The notes under the pieces were generated by a model. That model did no database searches and was not told where the DNA came from. It was given only the letters and a program-made list of their open reading frames with translations. 64,000 nucleotides of DNA from an uncultured Pelagibacteraceae bacterium. GTDB taxonomy: Bacteria; Pseudomonadota; Alphaproteobacteria; Pelagibacterales; Pelagibacteraceae. The stretch lies in assembly GCA_902635865.1 (NCBI GenBank), contig CACPPD010000001.1, positions 175,495 through 239,494 of the forward strand, given 5' to 3'. Both the position numbers and the translations under genes were made by a program. This document shows, one piece after another, positions 37,529 through 46,168 of the stretch (position 1 is the first letter of the stretch; every line of letters starts with the position of its first letter).

Positions 37529-38755
37529 TTAATTGATATTTTTGGCTCTTTTTCTTGCAATTAACTGCGTAAGAGCATCAACCATAGTATCTGAGGCCTT
37601 AAATATTTCATTATTTTTAAACTCATGAGAAATATTTTTTTCCGGGTTAGTTTTGTCTTCAATAACTATTCCTTCATCTGGTGAATTATTTTTTATATAA
37701 ATTAATAAAAGCCATTCATCATCTGAGGCTTCGTCCCATTTAACAAATATTTCTCCAGTTTCAAATCTTCTATCTATACATCTAAAGATAGACATATGTC
37801 TTGTTATGTGTCTTTTATTTAATTGAAATACTAAACTGCTAGCACTTCTGTAAAAACTTTCGAGAGCAAACTCAATTTTCTGTCTAGCTAAAGTATATTC
37901 TTTTTCTTTTTGTAAAAGTGTTTCTCTATCTTCATCTCCTTGAATTTTAACTCCTAATGCCTCTACTCTTTCTCTAATTTTTTGATCTCTAATAATTCGA
38001 TATTTTTCTTTTAATTTTTCTATTCTTTGTTGTAAGCCCGCATAATCCTCTCTCTTTTCTCTTAATGAAATTTTTTCCAATTTCTCTAGTTCTTTAACCT
38101 CTCTAACTCTAAACTTTTCAATTTGCTTATCTAATTTTAATTGTTGTAAAAATTGCTTTTGTTTTTCTGCTTGTTCAATTCTTAAAAGAGCTTGTTCTTT
38201 TCTTAAGAATAGTTTTATTTCTTTTGTTCTTTGTTTTTCCAATCTAATTTCATCTTTTAAAGCTTGTTCTTTTAATTTAACTTTTAAATCAGTCTCTTTT
38301 TGCTTTTCTTTTGCAGCTTTAATCTTTTCTGATCTTTCTTTTTCTTGTTTTTCTATTTTTAATCTTCTTGCTTCATCTTTTTTTAGAATTTTATACTGTG
38401 AAATTGTGTCTGCTATTTTATCAAAAAATGCTTGGATATATTTTTCAAAACCAAAATTCAATCTAAACTTAAATTCAGGCTTTAAAGAATTTTGAATATT
38501 AACTACTTTTAAAAGAAAATCTGGTTTCTTTGATACAATTGATTGAGATTTTTTTGAAATTTTTTTTGATTGTTTTGGATTTTTTGATTTTTTTCGTTTT
38601 TTATTTTTTTGTTTTTTTCGATTATTAATTTTTTTTACAGATTTATTTTTAATATTAAATTTATTTAACTTTTTAGATATTTTTTTAACTCTTTTTTTAG
38701 TTTTTCTTTGATTTTTAGAAATACTTTTTTTAAATTTTTTTTTTTTCTTTTTCAT
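37529..38755 (-). CDS. Lysine-rich/coiled-coil protein with unidentified C-terminal domain
   Basis: First 80 aa contain 36 Lys; central Glu/Lys/Arg coiled coil; C-terminal FRCIDRRFETGEIFVKWDEASDDEWLLLIYIKN. Confidence 0.65.
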   Translation of the reverse strand: MKKKKKKFKKSISKNQRKTKKRVKKISKKLNKFNIKNKSVKKINNRKKQKNKKRKKSKNPKQSKKISKKSQSIVSKKPDFLLKVVNIQNSLKPEFKFRLNFGFEKYIQAFFDKIADTISQYKILKKDEARRLKIEKQEKERSEKIKAAKEKQKETDLKVKLKEQALKDEIRLEKQRTKEIKLFLRKEQALLRIEQAEKQKQFLQQLKLDKQIEKFRVREVKELEKLEKISLREKREDYAGLQQRIEKLKEKYRIIRDQKIRERVEALGVKIQGDEDRETLLQKEKEYTLARQKIEFALESFYRSASSLVFQLNKRHITRHMSIFRCIDRRFETGEIFVKWDEASDDEWLLLIYIKNNSPDEGIVIEDKTNPEKNISHEFKNNEIFKASDTMVDALTQLIARKRAKNIN

Positions 38756-38782
38756 CTAGGGAAATTTATATCTATCAATAAT

Positions 38783-39973
38783 TTATTGATAAATATAGTC
38801 TCTTGTAACTGGTGTTGAAGAATAATTTTTTGTTAATTGAAATTGATAAACAACTTGATCACCCCATTTAAATGCCATCTCACAACCTGCAAGATAAAAT
38901 TCCCACATTCTAAAAAATCTTTCATCAAACATTTCAATTATTTTTTCTTTGTTTTTAAGACAATTTTCTTTCCAATGCCTTAAAGTGTGCATGTAATGAA
39001 GTCTTAAAACCTCAATATCTGCAACAATTAATCCAGATTTTTCTATTTGAGGACTTACCTCGCTCAAGCTTGGTGTATATCCACCTGGAAAAATATATTT
39101 TGTAATCCAGGGGTGTGGATCTCTTGGTGGATTCACTGATCCTATTGTATGAATTAAAGATACCCCGTCATCTTTCAAAAGTTTTTCTACTTGTGAAAAA
39201 AATTTTCTATAAAATTTTCTTCCTACATGTTCAAACATTCCAACACTTACTATTCTATCAAATTTTTCATCAAGCTCTCTATAATCAATTAATTTAAAAT
39301 GTAATTGATTTTCTAAATTAAGTTCTTTTGCTCTTTTTTTACAATAATCAAACTGATTTTCAGAAAGAGTAATTCCCGTAACTTCGCAATTTGCACTTTT
39401 TGCAATATCAATTGCCAAAGATCCCCATCCACATCCGATGTCTAAGACTTTTTGATTTGGTTTTATATTAAGTTTTTTAATTATATGTTGGATTTTATTA
39501 TTTTGCGCAGTTTCAAGCGTGTCGGTATCGTTTTTAAAGTACGCGCATGAATATTGTCTTTTAGGATCTAAAAACAGATCATAAAGATCATCTGAAATAT
39601 CATAATGATGTGAAACGTTCATCTTAGATTTTTTTATAAAATTGAAATTAGTGAAATATCTATAAGTACCTCTAAACTTATTGATTAAAGAACTAAAAAC
39701 ATTTATCTCACCTCTACCAAAATTCATTAAAGAAAGATCTAAAAAATCTGTCAATGTTCCATTTTCTATAATTATTTCTCCATCAGTGTAAGCTTCGCCT
39801 AAATATAAATCAGGATGAAATAATAATTTGTAATGGAGGTTTTTATTTAATATTTTCAGCTTAATAGGGTTTTCACTTTTTGGGTTACCAATAATATAGC
39901 TTTTAGAGTTAGCATCAATTAAGATAAATCCATCTTTTTTAAAAACATTATTCAAAAATCTTGCTAATTGCAT
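38783..39973 (-). CDS. cfa: Cyclopropane-fatty-acyl-phospholipid synthase family methyltransferase
   Basis: SHHYDISDDLYDLFLDPKRQYSCAYF, VLDIGCGWGSLAIDIAK, HTIGSVNPPRDPHPWITKYIFPGGYTPSLSE. Confidence 0.9.
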   Translation of the reverse strand: MQLARFLNNVFKKDGFILIDANSKSYIIGNPKSENPIKLKILNKNLHYKLLFHPDLYLGEAYTDGEIIIENGTLTDFLDLSLMNFGRGEINVFSSLINKFRGTYRYFTNFNFIKKSKMNVSHHYDISDDLYDLFLDPKRQYSCAYFKNDTDTLETAQNNKIQHIIKKLNIKPNQKVLDIGCGWGSLAIDIAKSANCEVTGITLSENQFDYCKKRAKELNLENQLHFKLIDYRELDEKFDRIVSVGMFEHVGRKFYRKFFSQVEKLLKDDGVSLIHTIGSVNPPRDPHPWITKYIFPGGYTPSLSEVSPQIEKSGLIVADIEVLRLHYMHTLRHWKENCLKNKEKIIEMFDERFFRMWEFYLAGCEMAFKWGDQVVYQFQLTKNYSSTPVTRDYIYQ

Positions 39974-40858
39974 CTAGGCCGCCTTATTATTATTTAATGA
40001 AAAATTTAATTTCTCTAAATTATTTATTAAATCTGATGCCTCTTTAGAGTTTAATATACTAAGTGGTGGCAAAAGATTTTTATAATATGTTTCTTTTTTA
40101 CTAAAGTAAGTATGTAAACCTGAAATCAAGTTATATTTTTCAAATTCTGCTCTTACATCACAAAGATTTTGATTTACTGTCTGATCATTTCCATTATTAA
40201 AATCATCATAGACTTTTCTTGCCAGAGTAGAAGTGGCATTACATGTAGCTGTAATAATTCCCGAACAACCTAATTGAAGTCCTTTAAATAATTTAGATTC
40301 TGAACCAGGTAAAACTGAAAAATTATCGATTTTTAAGTTTTCAAAAAGATTATATGAACTATCTTTTACTCCAATTATATTTTTTGGATATTTTTTTACT
40401 AACTCTTCAATACATTTAATACTGAACTTATAACCACATAGTTTTTCAAAATTATATAGTACTATTTCACAATCAGAAATTACATCTACTATTTTACTAT
40501 AAAATTCTATTACCTCTTTATCTCCATATTTATAGTAAGCAGGTGGCATAATTAGGAATCTGTTAAATCCTAAAGATTTTGAAACTCTCATCAAATTAAT
40601 TGTTTCACCTAAAGAATTTAAACCAGTGCCAATAACGTACTTTCCTTTGTGTTTACTTGAGGTCAGATGATTTAAAAGATTAATTTTTTCAGAGACGGGT
40701 ATAAGTTGAGCTTGCCCCGTGCTTCCAAATATAGCTGCTCCGTGACAACCTTTATCTATAACCATTTCTGCGTGCTGAATGGTTTTTTTAATATCAAGCG
40801 TCAAATCATCATTTAAAATTGACATTGAGGCTGCATAAATACCTTTAATTTTACTCAT
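39974..40858 (-). CDS. Dihydrodipicolinate synthase/N-acetylneuraminate lyase family protein
   Basis: IFGSTGQAQLIPVSEK, catalytic-Lys motif IIGVKDSS; lacks the canonical YNxPxRxG loop. Confidence 0.75.
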   Translation of the reverse strand: MSKIKGIYAASMSILNDDLTLDIKKTIQHAEMVIDKGCHGAAIFGSTGQAQLIPVSEKINLLNHLTSSKHKGKYVIGTGLNSLGETINLMRVSKSLGFNRFLIMPPAYYKYGDKEVIEFYSKIVDVISDCEIVLYNFEKLCGYKFSIKCIEELVKKYPKNIIGVKDSSYNLFENLKIDNFSVLPGSESKLFKGLQLGCSGIITATCNATSTLARKVYDDFNNGNDQTVNQNLCDVRAEFEKYNLISGLHTYFSKKETYYKNLLPPLSILNSKEASDLINNLEKLNFSLNNNKAA

Positions 40859-40907
40859 AGTAAAAATTTATATAAAAATATTAATTAGTAAAGTTTATAA
40901 ATAAACG

Positions 40908-41870
40908 ATGAAAATATTAGCTATTCAAAACAGGATGGGCATTGGTGATACAGTAATTTTTCTACCTTTTATTAAAGCTATTTCAAAAAAATTTGGAGTG
41001 CCTGTTAGTTTGCTAGTGAAAGAAAATTCAAAAGCTAAAGATTTTCTAAATGAAACAAATTATATTGATGAAATAATTCACCTAGAAAGAGACAATAAAA
41101 TAAAACAAAAACATGATGGGTTAAAAGGATTTTTCAAACTAACATCTGATATTAAAAAATATAATTTCGATAAAGTTTTTATATTTAATTCTTCTTTGAG
41201 ATATAACTTAATTTGTAGATATGCTGGAATTAAACAGATATTTCAATACCCTTTATTTGAAAAACAAAATCAACACATTACAGACTCAGCTAAAAAATTA
41301 ATAAAAAAATATTTAGATGTTGAAACTAATGATAATCCAGAAATTCAAATTAATAATGAATTAGTCCAAAAATCTATAATTAAATTTAATATAAATAATG
41401 ATGAACTCAATGTTTTGTTGGGTATAGGTGGCTCAGGCCCAACAAAAAGAATACCATCAAAAACTTTTCTAAACGTAATGGAAAGATTAGAAAATTTTGA
41501 AAAATGTAAGTTTTTTTTAGCTACAGGTAAAAATCGAGATGAACAAAAAATCCTAATGGAAATATTAAATACAAAATTTAAGGAAAAGTGTGTTGCTTTA
41601 GATAACCTCAGTATAAAAGAAACATTGCCTATAATTAAAAATTGTAATGTTGCAATCTGTAATGATACAAGTTTCTCACATTTATCATCAGCATTAGGAA
41701 TTAAAACAATTACATTAATGGCTGATACTCCATTAATCTATGGTTCTTATAATACAAATATGTATCCGATAATTCCTGATGGAGAAACAACTGTTTCTCA
41801 TAATACTCATGGTAAAGATAAAATAAATCCAGATAAGATTTACGAAAAACTATTATCAATAATGAATTAA
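40908..41870 (+). CDS. Glycosyltransferase family 9 (heptosyltransferase-like)
   Basis: MKILAIQNRMGIGDTVIFLPFIKAI; LLGIGGSGPTKRIPSKTFLNVMERL; CNDTSFSHLSSALGIKTITL. Confidence 0.85.
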   Translation: MKILAIQNRMGIGDTVIFLPFIKAISKKFGVPVSLLVKENSKAKDFLNETNYIDEIIHLERDNKIKQKHDGLKGFFKLTSDIKKYNFDKVFIFNSSLRYNLICRYAGIKQIFQYPLFEKQNQHITDSAKKLIKKYLDVETNDNPEIQINNELVQKSIIKFNINNDELNVLLGIGGSGPTKRIPSKTFLNVMERLENFEKCKFFLATGKNRDEQKILMEILNTKFKEKCVALDNLSIKETLPIIKNCNVAICNDTSFSHLSSALGIKTITLMADTPLIYGSYNTNMYPIIPDGETTVSHNTHGKDKINPDKIYEKLLSIMN

Positions 41871-42370
41871 GAAATATCTTTTAGAACTATTTCTTTAGCT
41901 TCATTGACTATAGCTGACAATCTTGAAGTCTCTGGAGAAATATCTGGGTGAATTTTTTTTTGAATTTTTTGGTAAGCTTTATTTAGTGTTTCTTTGGTTG
42001 GTTTTTTATTAATATCTAAATTTAAAATTTTATATGCCTCAGATATTGATAATGATGAAGAGTTATTATTTTGATACTTATTAAAAGAAAATCTTCCAGA
42101 ATTCCTCAAAGTTTGAATAAGTCTATAAAGAGAAAGCAATTGTATCAATGATAAACCTTTAAGTTTAACTAAAGCAAGACTTGCAAGAGTTAATGGTAAT
42201 GTGAGTAGAAATTTTCCACCGATAGCAAATAAAACTGCTAATAAAGCCAACAATAAAATTGTTATCAGCCTCACTCCTTTTGACATTTTTTTTGGAGAAA
42301 TATTTGACCACCATCTTAATAAAAAATATAAGATTACTAAAATTACAAGTAGATAAATAATAATATTCAT
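41867..42370 (-). CDS. Membrane-anchored J-domain protein (Pam18/Tim14-like layout)
   Basis: N-terminal TM segments, C-terminal SEAYKILNLDINKKPTKETLNKAYQKIQKKIHPD; start MNIIIYLLV with an AAGGAA RBS. Confidence 0.75.
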   Translation of the reverse strand: MNIIIYLLVILVILYFLLRWWSNISPKKMSKGVRLITILLLALLAVLFAIGGKFLLTLPLTLASLALVKLKGLSLIQLLSLYRLIQTLRNSGRFSFNKYQNNNSSSLSISEAYKILNLDINKKPTKETLNKAYQKIQKKIHPDISPETSRLSAIVNEAKEIVLKDIS

Positions 42371-42385
42371 ATATTTCCTTATTAG

Positions 42386-44461
42386 ATGAAAGTACCACAA
42401 CTTAAAAAAAAACTAGAGATAAAAACTTGTCACAATATTGATTGGGAAGACAATTATAGCTGGATTCATCAAGATAATATTTTGGAAGTTCTTAGAGATA
42501 AAAGCAAGTTAAATCCTGAAGTAAAAAAATATTTAGAAGATGAAAATGCTTACTCAGAGCATCATTTAAAAGATACAAAAGATATCCAAAAAAAATTATT
42601 TGATGAGATTAAAGCAAGAATTAAATTAGATGATGAATCTTTGCCCTATAAAGATCACACCTATGAGTATTGGACAAAAACTACAACAAAAGGAAATTAT
42701 TCTATAAAACTTAGAAAAAAAATTGGTGCAGAAAATATTGAGGAAATATGGAATGGAGATAAAGAAAAAGAAAAACTTAAAACTGAATATTTTGGGGTTG
42801 GAGATTTAGAAGTAAGTAACAATGATAAATATCTAGGATACTCTTTAGATCTTAAAGGATCTGAATATTATACAATTTATTTAAGAGATATAAAAACAAA
42901 CAAAATTATTTCAAAAGAAATTGCAGAAACATCAGGGGGAATAACATTTAGTTTGGATGATAAATATATTTTTTATTCTAAACTTGATGAAAATCATAGA
43001 GCAAGAACAATATACAGGCACAGAATAGGTGATTTTGAGGGCAAAGATGAATTAATATTTGAGGAGAAAAGCGAGGCTTTTACAGTAGGAATTGGAAAAA
43101 GCTCAGATGAAAAATATTTTTTTATAAATACTTCTGACCATAATACTTCAGAGCAATATTACTTTAAGTCAGACGAATTAAATCCATCTCCAAAACTTAT
43201 TATTAAAAGAGAAAGAGGTGTTCTGTATTCTGTTAATTCATGGGATGGTAAATTTTATAATCATACAAATAAAAATGCTGAAGACTTTAAAATTGATATT
43301 TGTGACAATTTAGGAAATCAAAATTGGAAAACATATATTACAGCAAAAGATGAAGTTTTAATTGGTGGATTAACATTCCTTAAAAATTGGATTATTCGTA
43401 GTGAAACGTCAGATGCGCTAGATAAATTATTTGTCAAAAATATTTCTACAAATATAGAAGAAGAATTAATTTTTTCTGATGAATCTGTTTATGTTCCAGG
43501 AGTAAGCTTAACTCAAAAAGATAGAAATACTGATGAAGTTCATTTAGGATACTCCTCACCTAAAACTCCTTCTAGAGTATTTAAATATAATTTAGCGACA
43601 AAATCTAAAGAACTTGTTAAAGAGCAAGAGATCCCATCTGGTCATAATAAAGATGACTATATTGTTGAGAGAGTTGAGTTTAAATCTCATGACGGAAGAA
43701 TGGTTCCATTAACAATTACTAGACACAAAAAAACAAAAATTGACGGGTCTGCAAATGTTTTATTGTATGGATATGGGTCTTATGGAAATTCTATGTCCCC
43801 AAGTTTTTCTTCTGCAAGATTAAGTCTTATAAATAGAGATATAATTTGGGCAACAGCCCATATCAGAGGGGGTATGGAAAAAGGTATGAAATGGTGGAAA
43901 GAAGGGAAATTAACAAACAAAAAAAATACTTTTGAAGATTATATTTACGCAGCAAAATATTTGATCGAAAAGAATTATACGTCAAAAGGAAATATTATTG
44001 GAATGGGTGGATCAGCTGGAGGATTATTAATGGGGGCTGTAGTTAATCAATCTCCTGAATTATTTTTAGGAATTATTATGGCAGTTCCTTTTGTGGATTC
44101 TTTAACAACAAATCTTGATCATTCTTTGCCTTTAACTGTGGGAGAATTTGACGAATTTGGAAATGCGAAAGCGAATAAAGAACACTTTGATTATATTTTT
44201 TCATATGCACCCTACAACAATATTAAAAAAATGGATTATCCACATATATTAATTACAACAAGTTTAAGTGATAATAGAGTTTTATTTGATGAACCAGCAA
44301 AGTTCACAGCAAAACTTAGAGATTATAAAACAGATAATAATTTGCTTCTCTTGAAAACCGAAATGAATGCTGGTCATGGTGGAAAATCAGGAAGAGATGG
44401 AGTAATAGAAGAAATTGCAATTGACTATGCATTTGCATTAAAAATTTCAAAAAAAATTTAG
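42386..44461 (+). CDS. ptrB: Oligopeptidase B (S9A prolyl oligopeptidase family)
   Basis: GMGGSAGGLLMGAVVNQSPELF, HIRGGMEKGMKWWKEGKL, MNAGHGGKSGR. Confidence 0.93.
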   Translation: MKVPQLKKKLEIKTCHNIDWEDNYSWIHQDNILEVLRDKSKLNPEVKKYLEDENAYSEHHLKDTKDIQKKLFDEIKARIKLDDESLPYKDHTYEYWTKTTTKGNYSIKLRKKIGAENIEEIWNGDKEKEKLKTEYFGVGDLEVSNNDKYLGYSLDLKGSEYYTIYLRDIKTNKIISKEIAETSGGITFSLDDKYIFYSKLDENHRARTIYRHRIGDFEGKDELIFEEKSEAFTVGIGKSSDEKYFFINTSDHNTSEQYYFKSDELNPSPKLIIKRERGVLYSVNSWDGKFYNHTNKNAEDFKIDICDNLGNQNWKTYITAKDEVLIGGLTFLKNWIIRSETSDALDKLFVKNISTNIEEELIFSDESVYVPGVSLTQKDRNTDEVHLGYSSPKTPSRVFKYNLATKSKELVKEQEIPSGHNKDDYIVERVEFKSHDGRMVPLTITRHKKTKIDGSANVLLYGYGSYGNSMSPSFSSARLSLINRDIIWATAHIRGGMEKGMKWWKEGKLTNKKNTFEDYIYAAKYLIEKNYTSKGNIIGMGGSAGGLLMGAVVNQSPELFLGIIMAVPFVDSLTTNLDHSLPLTVGEFDEFGNAKANKEHFDYIFSYAPYNNIKKMDYPHILITTSLSDNRVLFDEPAKFTAKLRDYKTDNNLLLLKTEMNAGHGGKSGRDGVIEEIAIDYAFALKISKKI

Positions 44462-44473
44462 TACACTTTTAAT

Positions 44474-44501
44474 CTTGAAAAAAACAAATTAATTCCCATA
44501 T
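44474..44501 (+). promoter_or_regulatory. Sigma32 heat-shock promoter for hsp20
   Basis: CTTGAAA - 14 nt - CCCATAT, close to CTTGAAA-N13-15-CCCCATnT. Confidence 0.75.
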
Positions 44502-44505
44502 AAAC

Positions 44506-44563
44506 TATGTGGGTCGCCTAATGGGGCTTACATAAATAAACTTGCTTAACAAAGGAGGATATA
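44506..44563 (+). promoter_or_regulatory. ROSE-like RNA thermometer in the hsp20 5' leader
   Basis: Hairpin I TATGTGGGTC(G)CC-TAAT-GGGGCTTACATA (44506-44534); hairpin II CTTGCT-TAACAA-AGGAGG (44541-44558) pairs a UUGCU motif with the Shine-Dalgarno and leaves a G opposite G, as in ROSE elements. Confidence 0.68.
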
Positions 44564-45010
44564 ATGACAAGTAAGGATCTATCTATATTTAACTCACTTA
44601 GACCTTTTTCAATTGGTTTTGATGATATGTTCGACCAATTCGAAAATATGTTGGGAAATGGGAATTTGACAATGCAGTCAAATTATCCACCATACAACAT
44701 ACGAAAGACAGGCAAAGACAACTATGCAATTGAGGTAGCATTAGCTGGCTTTAGCAAAAAAGACGTAGAGGTTGAGTTTGAGGACAACTTATTAACAGTC
44801 AGAACAAAACAAGTTAATAAGTCTGAAAACAGTGATGTTGATGGAGAAATAATTCATAAGGGGATTTCTCAAAGACAATTTGCAAGATCATTCACTATTG
44901 CTGATGATGTAAAAGTTAATGGTGCTGAACTCAAGGATGGTCTTTTAACAATATCTTGTGAAAGAATAATTCCAGAACATAAAAAAAAGAAACTTATTGA
45001 AATTAAATAA
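44564..45010 (+). CDS. Small heat shock protein (Hsp20/IbpA family)
   Basis: LRPFSIGFDDMFDQFENM; alpha-crystallin domain YAIEVALAGFSKKDVEVEFEDNLLTV. Confidence 0.95.
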   Translation: MTSKDLSIFNSLRPFSIGFDDMFDQFENMLGNGNLTMQSNYPPYNIRKTGKDNYAIEVALAGFSKKDVEVEFEDNLLTVRTKQVNKSENSDVDGEIIHKGISQRQFARSFTIADDVKVNGAELKDGLLTISCERIIPEHKKKKLIEIK

Positions 45011-45023
45011 GTCTTAAACCTTG

Positions 45024-45047
45024 CTTGTGGGGAGTAGTCCCCACAGG
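45024..45047 (+). terminator. Strong GC hairpin downstream of hsp20 without a clear U-tract
   Basis: TGTGGGGA-GTAG-TCCCCACA perfect 8 bp stem at 45026-45045, extendable by a T-G wobble and C-G. Confidence 0.5.
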
Positions 45048-45141
45048 TATGAACAAATCTTAAAAACTGATTAATTTATACAAGTTCGTTTTGTATTACA
45101 AAAAAACCTATAATGAGCAGATTTTTTTTCTAGCATCGAAT

Positions 45142-45447
45142 TTAAAAACACCCGTTTGATACAAAACCAACGACTATGTTTTCTGAATTAATCTCAAACC
45201 TTCGTTCACATGGAACTAGGTATTTTTTGCTATTATAAACTAGTTCAAAATTACCTTTGGCATTTTTAAAATCTTCGTCTGGTTTTCCAAGTTCCATTTG
45301 AAGTTCACTGGCAGATTTTCCTAAGAATTTACTTAATTTTTCATTTTCTTTTTCAACAATTGCATCTGTTTTTTCCTTTACAGTTTGACACCCTGAAAAA
45401 AAAATTATGATAATTAATAGGCTTATTGCTGATTTAAATTTTAACAT
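45142..45447 (-). CDS. Small lipoprotein of unknown function
   Basis: Lipobox LLIIIIFFSGC; 101 aa; LGKPDEDF motif resembles small OmlA/SmpA-like proteins. Confidence 0.6.
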   Translation of the reverse strand: MLKFKSAISLLIIIIFFSGCQTVKEKTDAIVEKENEKLSKFLGKSASELQMELGKPDEDFKNAKGNFELVYNSKKYLVPCERRFEINSENIVVGFVSNGCF

Positions 45448-45574
45448 AAGTTCAAATTAACATTTTTTGCTTTAATAAATTATTAACTTTTAAGTTGTAT
45501 AAATAATTTATTTCTTATTACATTTAAGTTTAATTATAGTAACAATTGTGTTCTTTATTTGATGGTTCAAGCAT

Positions 45575-46165
45575 ATGAATGAAAAAGCCCTAGAAAAAAT
45601 ACTTAATATATTTTTAGAGAAAATCTTACCCCTTACTGAAAAGGGTGTTGCTAGAGGTAGTAAAATATTTGGTGCCGCAATAATTAAAAAAAATGATTTA
45701 TCGCTTGTAGTCGCAGAAACAAATAATGAAATAGAAAATCCATTGTGGCATGGTGAGATGCATACTCTTAAAAAATTTTATGAATTAGATGCAAACATAA
45801 GGCCCAATGAGAAAGACTGCATGTTTTTAAGTTCACATGAACCCTGTAGTATGTGCTTAAGTGCAATCACTTTTTCTGGATTTGATAATTTTTATTATTT
45901 GTTTCCATACGCAGCAACAAATGATGATTTTAATATCCCTCATGACCTGAATATACTAAAGGAAGTTTTTAATATTAGTGATGGAAAATATAATAAAGAA
46001 AATTTGTATTGGAAAAGTCAAAACATAAATTTACTTATTGACAATTTATCTACTTCAGAAAAAGAAAAAGTTTTAAACATATTAGACGAAATTAAAAAAA
46101 GATATTTAAATTTATCGAATCAATATCAGAAAAATAAGGATGGAAATTCTATACCATTAAATTAA
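45575..46165 (+). CDS. Cytidine/guanine-type nucleoside deaminase family protein
   Basis: Zinc deaminase motifs HGEMHTLKKF and SSHEPCSMCLSAITFSG; 3 nt upstream of the ABC transporter. Confidence 0.8.
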   Translation: MNEKALEKILNIFLEKILPLTEKGVARGSKIFGAAIIKKNDLSLVVAETNNEIENPLWHGEMHTLKKFYELDANIRPNEKDCMFLSSHEPCSMCLSAITFSGFDNFYYLFPYAATNDDFNIPHDLNILKEVFNISDGKYNKENLYWKSQNINLLIDNLSTSEKEKVLNILDEIKKRYLNLSNQYQKNKDGNSIPLN

Positions 46166-46168
46166 TTA

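Noticed and set aside
38560-38760. Long T-rich/poly-T-like stretch that could look like a simple repeat
   Set aside because: It is the reverse strand of the Lys-rich (AAA/AAG) N-terminus of the 37529-38755 CDS, not an independent repeat.
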